From Dipteris shenzhenensis (lineage: Eukaryota; Polypodiophyta; Polypodiopsida; Gleicheniales): 64,000 nucleotides of DNA. The notes under the pieces were generated by a model. That model searched no databases. It was not told the DNA's origin and worked only from the letters and a program-made list of their open reading frames with translations. Below, in pieces: positions 1-9,990 of this stretch. The position numbers were made by a program, and so were the translations under genes. How positions within the stretch are numbered: the stretch's first letter is position 1; each line of letters opens with the position of its first letter. The stretch lies in NCBI GenBank assembly GCA_047967505.1, contig CM106538.1. The stretch is one strand, 5' to 3'.

Positions 1-546
1 AGAAGTGATAAATCCCAAGGAAAGAGATGCAAGGTATTCTTATATTTAGAATTTATTTTCTATGATTTGAAGTCTTTATACCTTGATTTTAATCTCAATG
101 TTTTATTTGAATTAGAACTTAAAAGATATTCAAGGTACATACATGGAGGTGACTACGATTTCAAGCGAGTATAAAAGAGTATGTGACAGCCTTTTAAATT
201 AGGCTTCATTATTTAAATCATTTGCTTCGAATTTTTTAATATATTGTCACTTGTTTTGTTACTATGCCCTCAGGTGGATGACATTTTAGAGGAAAATATG
301 GAGACGATACTTTTGAAATACATGGGAGTCCACACAATTCATGATATGTACTTTTCCTTAAAAAGTACATATGTGAAGCTTAAAAAGATGGAGAGTAGCT
401 TCAAACAGTACTCTACAGACATCAAGAAACCAGCCAGTAACATTATGATAAGGGACATTGTGCATTGGCTTATTGAAAGTCAAAAAGTTAGATTCATGGA
501 AAAATCTGATGTGCTTAGTTTAGAAGATATAGAGATTTTGATATGA
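1..546 (+). CDS. 3' terminal exons of an unidentified plant gene (partial)
   Basis: Two exons can be read. Exon 1-33 ends AAG before a GT donor at 34. A 240-bp intron ends in a pyrimidine-rich tract and CAG at 271-273. The last exon runs from 274 to a TGA at 544-546. Both exons are phase 0 at the junction and give about 101 residues. The C-terminus is rich in Lys, Glu, Met and Ile, looks helical, and has no membrane segment or metal-binding motif. I do not recognise the family. The upstream part of the gene lies outside the window. A chance open frame after a chance splice site is possible, but clean donor, acceptor and phase argue for a real gene end. Confidence 0.45.
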
Positions 547-909
547 CATTTAGCTTGATTCAAACAAGTCTTCAAAGATGTTATGTAGACTCTTTTAGCT
601 CTCTTTGGTTGTCTTATATTTCTTATAGTAGAAGTTTTTTGCTTTTTCTTTTGAATATTGTAATAACGAATGGACTTTTTACCTTCTTATTATTTGTAGA
701 AATATTAAAGAGAACTCCATAATCTTTTTGATGGTTTTGTTGAATCTTAGTGTAGATAATGTGAGTTAATGTAATTATAGTAACAATTGCTTATTGCTCT
801 AGGTACTTTAAAAGTTCAAATTGCTACATATGAAAATGTGAAACATGAGTGCTTCATTTCTTAAATGATATAACTTAGAAAAAATCACTTATTTCGCGTT
901 CTTCCTATA
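547..909. other. 3' flank of the partial gene, nothing else recognised
   Basis: AT-rich sequence downstream of the stop codon, presumably 3' UTR and intergenic DNA. I see no open frame or repeat here. Confidence 0.3.
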
Positions 910-1320
910 TAGGGAAATAGAAGATTCTCAATATTGTTTACTAGTTCATAACTAGGAAGTTTGCAAACTATGAAAAATGGGGCATTTCCTAGTTTGTCTT
1001 ACAAAGAAAAAGAGGATTCTCTATATCATTTACTAGACTATAACTAGGAAGTGTGCAAACTAGGAAAAATGGAACATTTCCTAGTTAGACTATGTAGGGA
1101 ATTGCTAATGAATTTCACTATCTAAGAAAATTTTCCTATATGGTGAAATTCTCTAATGATTCCCTGCATTGACTTGCATAGGGAATTTTTTGATTGATTC
1201 CCTAGATGAGGTAACTAGGAAGTGTTCCATTTTCTCTAGTTTGGACTCTTCCTAGTTATGTTCATTTCAAACCAGTAAATGATATAGAGAATCCTCTTCT
1301 TTTCCTATACAGAGAATGTC
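910..1320. repeat. Foldback (hairpin) repeat, MITE-like
   Basis: The left part carries TATAGGGAAATAGAAGATTCTC and then two versions of a ~85-bp block (motifs TTTACTAG, ATAACTAGGAAG, CATTTCCTAGTT). The right part carries the reverse complement of the same words (CTTCCTAGTTATG, AGTAAATGATATAGAGAATC, TTTCCTATACAGAG). The middle also pairs (TTCACTAT / ATGGTGAAAT). The whole can fold into an imperfect hairpin with an arm-internal duplication. No target-site duplication was established and ends are approximate. Confidence 0.55.
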
Positions 1321-1337
1321 TCAAAGTTCCTTGTGAC

Positions 1338-2844
1338 GTATGAGGGAGTGGAAAGAATGGGTTGGTGCCCCTCATTTCTCATTCCAAGATCGTGAGAGGG
1401 TGGTGGCCTTTGAGGGTGGCTGGGTGGAGGAGGTCGCAAGCAAGGGGGAGGGGCAGGGTTGAGGTCGACGAGGTGATCGCAACAGTGAGGCAGAGGGGAG
1501 GGAGTGAGAGGGTGATCACAACGAGGCTGAGGGGAGGGGCAAAGGAACGTTAAAGGTTAATTATATTAGCTTAATTGACATTAGGGGGTTTAGCATAGGT
1601 TAATGTTTTAATTAAATTGTCAACTGATTTTTTCAATGAATCATGCAAATTTTGTAACTTTTTTTAATCCAATCCAAATTCCTAATGCCAAGACAATTGA
1701 AATAGAAAATTACAAACCTAATGCAAAAATTTTGATGCAAATTCAATGCTCGAGCACAAAGTTAGAGAAATTTTCGAATTAGTAGAGCCATTAGTATTAT
1801 CTATTTCAATGAGAGAAGGTCAAACATTAAAATACAAAATAAGTTTTAAGGTCAAGAGGAATATAGATTTCAATTGCTAAATTTATTAAAAATTTTCTCA
1901 TCGTATCTTCTAACATTAAAATAAAGAAAAATTAATTTGGTGATGACATGTGGCAAGAAAAAAATTTCTACAAGCAAAGTTTTACAAACTAAGCTTACAA
2001 AAAAACATGCGTAGTCCATAATAATGGGGGTAACATTAAAATTCCATGTTAATTACAGGTTCTATTTTTGTGTGTATGTGTGCATGAGTGCATGTTTGCA
2101 CATGCATGCGTACGAGATGCCTACATCGATGTGTATGTGCATGCGCATTCCGTGTGCATGTGCGAATGCATGCACACATTTGTGCATGTATGCATGCGTA
2201 GATGCATCTGTGTGTGTGTGCGCGGGCGTGCACGTGGGAGAGAGACACTCATGTATGACCAGCTTCCATTTTCATCTAAATACCCTTACACATTTTCCAC
2301 AATCCTCATCACATATTCAACTATTTGTTGAATAAAACACATGACACTTTACTATGGGTTATCTCTATAGAAGTCAATTGATCTCTCCAAGTCTATGACA
2401 AATCATTAAAGGACATGATGATAATTCCATCAAATGGGATTATTGTATGCATATATATGTATGTGTAGAGAATCACAAAGTAGTATTTTACGCAACCCAC
2501 TAGTTGTGCAATCTGTAATGCTCTTGTCTTAAGGATAGAGTTTCAACATGGAAAAAGGTTCTTCCTTCTTTTTCCCTAATTATTGGTCATTTGTAAAATG
2601 GAACATGCACATTTTGGCATTTTCAAACATGCAAAGGTGTGTATTGCTTATCTGTATGTGTTTGATGGTTAAGGCACTTTGAACAAACCTTTGAATAAGT
2701 ATTTTCCATAAACTTGTATTTTTCCCTAAGATTTTTATGAAATTGGAGATTGCACAGCCAAAATTAATGAAATCTATGTAGTCATTTGTGTGGTGCACCT
2801 TGCACATTTTCTCTATGTTCTTCTTTTACTTTTTCTCAAGTTTG
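1338..2844. repeat. Copy A of a long direct repeat (partner at 62494-64000)
   Basis: Base 1338 aligns with 62494, and the offset stays exactly 61,156 at every landmark I checked (for example 1362, 2024 and 2580). No net indel occurs over about 1.5 kb, and I count about 28 substitutions, mostly transitions (about 98% identity). The match stops sharply on the left, where the sequences before 1338 and 62494 are unrelated. The end at 2844 is only the window limit; the true right end is unknown. Content: a G-rich 1.35-1.55 kb part, AT-rich DNA, and a GT/CATG-rich stretch at 2060-2240. Open frames inside are short and low-complexity, so no gene is called. Confidence 0.85.
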
Positions 2845-3140
2845 AGTGCATAATTGCCAAAAGTTGTGTAATGATATGCGTATATCATAGATGTACATTA
2901 TTGTACACTGCTGATGGTCATGAAACTTTGAAAAAACTTTTCAATGAGTAAGTCACTTATACTTGAAAAGATTCATAATGATACGTGTCACGTATATGGT
3001 GGGATATGCACATCTTCTCATTTTCAAACAAGCTACACATTGCATAAGCACCCAAAACATGTGCATCCATACACTTATACCCAATGTGTATATTGGAGAT
3101 GGTCACCAAACTTTGCAAAGACCTTTTAATGATTAACGAC
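2580..3140. repeat. Degenerate tandem repeat, about 200-250 bp period
   Basis: Three related blocks contain the series GCACATTTTGGC / TCAAACATGC / GATGGT...CTTTG.AAA...CTTTT.AATGA. They recur near 2660, 2910 and 3095. The words resemble those of the ~183-bp array at 21.5-22.8 kb, so they may be the same dispersed family. Confidence 0.35.
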
Positions 3141-3697
3141 AAGCAACCAATGACCCAAGTTCCCCAACGCTACTCTTGGGCCTTAGAACAATAACCCCTT
3201 CCCCATGAGGGAGCTTAGTCAACCAATTATTCCAACATTTACTATTTGAAAACTCATTCTATTAAGCCTACATGATCTCAAGTGACATCCCTAAATCATC
3301 TTTTAAGGAAATTATAGTACTATACTAGTAAAAAAGTGGTCCACCTTACTATGTACCAACCCATTAAAAGTTATCATCACTACTCCACCTAAATGGAGTA
3401 ACTCTAATCCACTCTTTTTACGAAAGATGTAACATTGATCCACATTTTGAGCTTAACCCAAGTTACTCCCAAGTCCAATGCAACATAATATGTGGATAAC
3501 AAATTTTCTTTCCACAAGATAGATCCCACCTACTAAAAACTCTTATTCATGTCTACTATCATGAAGGTGCACTAAGAGCTAACTCAATATATTGAGGACA
3601 TAGCATTATCAACTCAAGTGCACCAAATTTCAACCTTATTGGAACTCAGAGCTCTTCTTATGGTCACAAGTAAAAATAACTGATATTGTAAAAGGTG
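3141..3697. other. Intergenic DNA, nothing recognised
   Basis: No gene, repeat or RNA is recognised. The last three bases before the CACTA element (3698-3700, ATT) are its target-site duplication. Confidence 0.3.
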
Positions 3698-3794
3698 ATT
3701 CACTACTACACATGGATCCTATTGCGATGTTTATGTACCGACGTTTAGCGCTCGCTTAGCGTTAATCGTCGGTATGAAAAGCGGGTTTCCTAAA

Positions 3795-3895
3795 TCGTCA
3801 CTATATAGCGACTGTTGGTAAAAGTCGCTATACAGTGACTTTTAAGTATCGCTATATAGCGACACTGATATACAAATTTATAGCGACGTTTTTAC
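3795..3895. repeat. CACTA-1 left subterminal palindromes
   Basis: At least four copies or half-copies of TCGCTATATAGCGAC, some degenerate, lie within about 200 bp of the TIR. In En/Spm elements such motifs are the binding sites of the TNPA protein; that role is inferred here from position. Confidence 0.75.
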
Positions 3896-4061
3896 AGAGA
3901 TATATTTTTTTTAAAAAAGGCCTTAAAAGTTAGTTTTTTCCAATGACAAAAGTTTTTAAATTTTCATACATGTTTGAGCTCATAGAGAATAAAAAAATGA
4001 GAGCATGTACATCAAGCCTTTGAAGCTCATATATTCATGTCCAAGTTTGAGATGAGAAAAA

Positions 4062-7000
4062 TCAAATAAGAGCATTTACATCAACTGTTTCATCTTGAGC
4101 CAAGTCTAAGGCACCAAACAAGTCTATCTCCAACTCTATACCGAGTTTATCTCCTATATCATCATCATACTCTAGCATCGTACGTTCACCTAAAAGTATT
4201 TGATCATCTTCTTCAATAAAGCTTAAGTGTGGTGATTCTTGATGATTGTTGTCTTCTTCCTCAATATCGTGATCTCCATCCTCCTCCCGTGCGATGTCAT
4301 TATGCGCATCTTCCTCTTGGTTTATATGGTGATCTACATCTTCTTCGCTAGATTCATCAATTGGATCTGGCATTGGTAGTGGCATCTCCATATCCACATC
4401 TCGATCTTCAAAAAATTGCTTACTTCGTGGTGCAACTTGGATCACGTACCACCATCTTGGATAAGAACGATCCGGATGAAAAACCACCTATATTGAAGAT
4501 GGGTGCCAAATGTCGTCAATTATATATATGAAATTATGCTCAAGTACATGTATCAATGGACTTTAAAAAGGAAAGCTTTGACTAATTAAATCATTAGTAT
4601 GCATCTGCTCACAGTGCTCGGGAAGAACAAAAGTATCACTTTCATCGGTCCAATGTTTGGTGGAGTCTATTGCAAAGAGACCGCTACTATCTTTTCTCAC
4701 TGTCGCATGGGGACCGTTGTAAGTAGTTCTAAACCATTTTACATCAAGAATGAAAATAGTAAATCGTCTGAAATCAATTTCATAGATGTCGCGTATGGTT
4801 CCACAATAATCCAACTATGAGGAGAGAAGATTGGTATCTGAAGCACTTGCTCGGCTATCTTGTGTGAAGTTAGCCATGACTCCACAATCATACGTGACTC
4901 TCTTTGAATCGATGCGTTCCACGTGAAAATGTCGCCCATACGACCATAATGCACTGTACTTTTTGTACTGTAAAAGAGCATCATTAAAACAATGAAGATG
5001 CATATATTTTATAGCATATATTGCCACAAATAATTACTTAATTACATCAAGAGGTAAGAAACTTACATGCACCATACATCCAGATGATAACTCTCGCTCG
5101 CGCTCATTTATTGTCTCTCCATCACGTTCGGCTTTACGTAGAGCCAGTTGTAGCCAATCAAGTGACATGTGAGTAGGGAGAAGAGCCAGATCCTGTGGAT
5201 ATGGTTGTGATCGCCTGTACATTACTCTGAATCTCGTCCTTGCATTTATTCTTTCTGCTTTGGCCACTTCATATCTCTCAATCCACTTCTACATCTCAGG
5301 GCTATTGAGGATACAAAACTTATTGAATTTCTCCATTTTCTCTTCGCTCATCTTTCTTTCAATCCCTTTTCCTTGGGGAACCTCGCCAACGATGCGATCA
5401 TCATCTGTTGTGCCAAGCTTGCGGCATATCAGGATCCGTGGATCCAAGAAACTCTGTGATATATACTAATGACTCTTGCACAAGCCATCCCTCTGCCATG
5501 CTTGCTTCCGGTCTTGCTCTTTGTCTTACAAACCCCTTTAAAGTTTTCATAAACCGCTCGAGAAAAAACATCCATCGACTATGAACAGTACCTGCTATAG
5601 CCACCTCATCAACTATGTGCACAAGCAAGTGGACTTGAGTTGTCATAATGCTCGGGGGAAAGTGCTTCTCAAGCAAGCATACGGCTTCGATGGATTCCAC
5701 CCTAGCATTCTCGATGCTCAATATAGAGATCTCTTTTTGAGATATCCACCTATTTCACATGTCCATGCATATGTAAGATATTTGAGATATCCACCTATTT
5801 CACATGTCCATGAAGAAAATATATAATGCGATTTGATAGTAAGCATACCTCACAATACCACAGATCTTGAATATAGCATTTCTAACATCTTCTTGTAAGC
5901 ACCCTTTTATTGTAATTGGGAGGATGAACTATCAAAGCAACAATGAAGTCATGTCAACAATATAACATAATAATAATTACGCTAACGCATCATGATTATT
6001 GGTACACTAATTCTACTTAGAATACCTATAAGACCTTGTGCCAATCATGGGACTTGAGCCCACTAAGCTTATTGTCCTTTGAAAATGCTCCTTTCAAGCA
6101 ACGCATGTACCCTGTCAGTGTTTGAAAAGAGGCAATGTCTGCCTTGACCGCTGCCTCCTCCCTCGTAGAGAGGATCCACGTTGCTTTCGGGAGGATAACT
6201 TTTCCCGAATCATGCACTTGGGGCCACAAACGAGACATCCTATTCATAGCACGCAAGTCTTCTCGCACTCCTCTCGAGTCCTTGGAACCAACCAAGTGTG
6301 CCCAAATAGTAGCCCCCATATTCTTGAAAATATGCATGGGATCCAAGAGATGATTGATTTGTAACTGACCCCAATAAGGAAGCCCAAATAGTACCAGGAG
6401 AAGGTTCCTCTCCATTCGCCCTCCAAGCTTGAATCCAGTCACTTGCCTTCAAATATGATGGTGGTGGATCAAGCTGACCTCCATGTGCGAGATGGTCGAG
6501 CGGAAGGTATCAAGCATGATCTTCATAAACATTTTTCCTCATATGTTTGGAGTAGCGTGCAAGCGATTTTAGAGCCGGTCCCAAACAGGACAAGCATGGT
6601 ACCCACTTGTAACAAGTCCTGCACGCGTGCATGAATGTGTTAGTACAAGACATGCCTGCAAAAGAGAGTAAAAAAAGCATAATCCCTCATTGTACATGTA
6701 AAGACACAACCACGTACCTGCGCACTCTCCATATCCTGGGTAGTCATGCATGGTCCACATCAAGATACCCCTGACTAAAATATCATTGGTATGTCTAGGA
6801 GCTCTGGAAATATCAAAGACCTGCACTTCTCTCCATAATATCTGTAACTCCTCTATCAAAGGTGCCATGTACACGTCCATGTTTTTTGCCTTGTACTTTC
6901 CTGGTACAAGTAGTGTAAGCATGAGGTGTCCCTTTTTTATTGTTAGCCATGGTGGGATATTGTAATTCACCATGACTATGGGCCATGTCGACCAAGATGT

Positions 7001-9108
7001 CGAGCGTAACCCGAAAGGATTCACGCCGTCCATGGCTAGCCCAAGATGTAAGTTGCATGGCTCCCTCGCAAAGTCCGGCCACTGATTATCGGGAAAAATC
7101 TTTTGGCGAGCTTTTTTATGTGAGCTTTTTTACCATTTCCTTTGTTTTTGCGAGCTTTTTTTAGAAATCCATACATGTTTTTGTTATAAGAAAGCTGGGG
7201 AGGTTAGAAAGAGGGGGAGAGGATATAGGATATGTTCATTTTCATAGCATGTGGAAGGGGTGGAAGAGTGTATACTATGCACAAGGGGGGGGCAAATATG
7301 AGTGGCAGTAGGAGGCAAAAAATTATGGAAGATATGTCCATATTCAAAGTAGAAGGGAGTAACTATGGGAGATATGTTCATTTTAAAAGTGTATAATTTG
7401 AAACTTTTGACCTCATATTTGGATTCCTCGTGTTCAATTCCAGTCATTTTGAGTATCAACATGACCATATTCCGATAAAAATTGGAAAAATGGTGTTTTT
7501 GTCATTTTAGCCTGTTTTGGGCCTATTTTGAGTCTGCGCTAGCGCAGACTCAAAATAGGCCCAAAACAGGTCAAAATGAATTCATAACAAAAACACCATT
7601 TTTCCAATTTTTATCGGAATATGGTCATGTTGGTACTCAAAATGACCGGAATTTGACGAGGAATCCAAATATGAGGTCAAATCTATCAAATTATACACTT
7701 TGAAAATGAACAAATTTCCCATATGCTCTCCCTTCCCCTTTACATTTAGTAGATGAACATAAGTTTCACATTCCTCATCCTCTCTCTCCTCGCACTCCTC
7801 TTTGCATACCTTATAAGTTCCCCCTCTAACTATGATAACAAATATATGTTCCAACTCCCCTCCCCTCCCTTCTCCATGCCACTTTACCCATGCGACCATC
7901 CCTCCCCTTTTCCTTTATCTCCCCTCTGCCCCCTCTCTCCTCTTAACTGCAACCATAACCTAAACTTTCCACCCACCCCACTCCATGAAACCCCCCCTCC
8001 CCCTCTCTCTCTCTCAGGTGAATGAAAAACTCACAATATTCATGAAAATTAAAAAAAAGCTCACCAAAAAATCACACCCCTGATTATCTATGTGCTTCCA
8101 AGCTGCACAATCTGCGAGAATCCTCAATGTGTGATCAATGGACCGATGAGATGCATGCCATGTCATCAACTCCGCTATGGATTTGCATCGGAACATGTGT
8201 TGTATTCTTGCAATGATGGGAAAGTGTCTCAAGACCTTTACTGGTATCCGCTCACCCTGCAAGTCATCTCTATATCGTTGTTTCCCACACTTTGGACAAC
8301 TAGCCAAATCTCCATGCTCACGACGAAAGAGAATACAATCATTACGGCAAGCATGGATGGTATCATAATCCATACCTACCATTGTTAGCATCTTTTTCGC
8401 TTCATCTCTTGATGCGGGCATGGTATTTGGTGCAGGCAACATCTTCTAGAGCAACCTATGACAAAGACACTATCCAAATGATGATTCTCAAAACAAACAA
8501 TATCCAAATAATGAGTCAAATTAATGCAAGAGCTAACCTCATTAAGGCCGAGACACTTGTATCCGACCACCCATATTGTACTTGTAGATTCAAGATTGAG
8601 AGACAAGCACGTAGTTTAGACATCCTAGCATCCTCGTACAATTGTGTTGATTGCAACTCTTGCATTTCGACCTCAGACTCTGACATCACATGTACATGGG
8701 ATGTAGTGCCCCTAAAAATGGAATCCATTATGTCGACCATACCCTCGTCATCATCCGGGAGACTATAGTCTTGCTGAAAGTGAGAAGGTATATGTGTACC
8801 CTCGTCACCCTCCTCATCCTGTTTTAAGATTTCGTGTAAATATAAGATCTTCTATTTCCTAGTATACAATAAGATTGCAAACTTAAATAGCTTTGACTTA
8901 TCGATGGTCCATCAACATGTGCAACACCAATGAGGGGTACTGGTTCCGGCTCCTCCCCATACATCCACAAGTGGCGCATGATAATACGACGTTGATGTCG
9001 TACTTCTCGCTTGCAATGAGTGCAATGACAGTATAACCTCTCCGTAAGCCACTTCATGCTCCCAGGCATTGGCGCATCATCGGACGAGCTTCCACTCGTT
9101 CCTTCCAT
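4062..9108 (-). pseudogene. TNPD-like CACTA transposase (TNP2 + DUF4218 + DUF4216), broken
   Basis: Catalytic transposase of CACTA-1, read on the minus strand in exon-like pieces. The N-terminus (9108-8824) starts MEGTSGSSSDD and has a CHCTHCKREVRH cysteine/histidine cluster. A second piece follows (8740-8516). The TNP2 domain (8442-8089) has the hallmark CRNDCILFRREH, CPKCGKQRY and ELMTWHA motifs and resumes at 7033-6660 with DGVNPFG and STWPIVMVNYN. The GLPYW/LDPMHIFKN part lies at 6442-6030. DUF4218 follows (5721-5401: VHLLVH, RWMFFLERF, ARPEASMAEGW), then DUF4216-like sequence (4984-4563) and an acidic C-terminus ending near 4062. Damage: a 989-bp hairpin element splits TNP2 at 7091-8079, and the first intron's donor reads AT instead of GT at 8901-8900 (the CACTA-2 copy keeps GT). 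Other exon borders are not resolved. Confidence 0.85.
7091..8079. mobile_element. Hairpin Mutator-like (MULE) element with 9-bp TSD
   Basis: Inserted in the TNP2 part of the CACTA-1 transposase gene. The 9-bp CTGATTATC is duplicated at 7082-7090 and 8080-8088. Ends start GGG and are imperfect inverted repeats (GGG...TTTTGGCGAGCTTTTTT against GGG...TTTTGGTGAGCTTTTTT on the complement). Most of the element is one giant palindrome centred at about 7541 on CTGCGCTAGCGCAG; arms of several hundred bases mirror each other, including a near-perfect stretch around 7440-7640. It encodes nothing convincing; the open frames in its arms are mirror artefacts. A 9-bp duplication and GGG ends fit Mutator-like elements. 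Confidence 0.9.
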
Positions 9109-9204
9109 CTACACTTATAAAATCACAACATAAGCATGAAGAAAAGATATTAACAGTTATAAAATAGCATGTTTGAGCTTCTTTTGATGCTACAACAAAA
9201 AAGT

Positions 9205-9320
9205 GACTGTAAGCGTCACTATATAGCGACCTTTTTGCTTCCATCGCTATATAGCGATGTTTTTAATTAAAAACGTCGCTATATAGCAATGGATTAGCGT
9301 CGCTATATAGCGACGCTGTG
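9205..9320. promoter_or_regulatory. TCGCTATATAGCGA palindromes upstream of TNPD
   Basis: Four copies or near-copies of the CACTA subterminal palindrome sit immediately upstream of the TNPD start (9108, minus strand), about 5.5 kb from the nearest TIR. CACTA-2 has the same cluster at 55225-55390. The conserved placement suggests that the element's DNA-binding protein also acts at this promoter. That is inference. Confidence 0.55.
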
Positions 9321-9990
9321 GGTTAAAACCCAAAACTCTAAACGCGCGGCGTTTTCTTCATCCTATTCCCTAATCTCTCAAGTAAGCAAGCCAATATCTC
9401 CTCCCACCTATTTTCGATGACCTCCCACCTCTTTCAAGCAACCTCCCACTCTATTTTCCACTCCTCACTCTTCCCCTACCTCTTGTACTCCCTCTCTACC
9501 CTTTTCCCTCTTTGGTTTCTTGAAAGGAAGTTCTTCAAGAGATGAGTTTGTTTCAACAATGTAGGTTGTTTTTTGTTAGCTTTAGTTTTGTGAGTGTTTC
9601 TTCTTGTATTGCTAAACCTGTAAACTAGTTTTCATGCTTGTTTTGAAAGGATTGAAACAAAAAACGAGATTTCAAGAAAGAAAGAAAACTCATCTCTTTT
9701 TTCTATATTTCTCTTCCTTCTCTTTCTCCTTGTCTCCTCAATCTCCTCCTTTCCTTGTCTCCTCAATCTCCTCCCTTCAAGAAGTTGCTTTTGTAATCTC
9801 CTCCTTCCACTAACATCTTATTTGAAAAAATGGGTTGTTTTCTCTCTTTTGTAGGGCCAGTCCACTACACTGAGCAAGACATACTATTTCAGGTAAGTGC
9901 TTCCTCTTTTTTCCATATATTATTTTTGTTATTTGCATTGGCCTGCAGCTAGCGCCTTAAGCGCAAGTTGCAGTGATGGGCGTAGGAACC
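9321..9990. other. Leader region between TNPD promoter palindromes and satellite
   Basis: CT-rich sequence (CTCCCACCTCTTTC, TTTCTTGAAAGGAAG) with no open frame. Its reverse complement is recognisable in CACTA-2 at about 54840-55200, so it is ancestral CACTA sequence, perhaps the shared untranslated region between the two divergent genes. Confidence 0.45.

Noticed and set aside
2024-2335. Cys/Met/His-rich frames in the CATG/GTGT-rich part of the 61-kb-spaced repeat (also 63180-63491)
   Set aside because: Composition follows the simple GTGT/CATG repeat; open on both strands at once, so no coding evidence.
5260-6640. Plus-strand open frames across 5.2-6.6 kb and minus-strand frames at 55.9-57.1 kb
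   Set aside because: They are antisense shadows of the TNPD genes and carry no domain.
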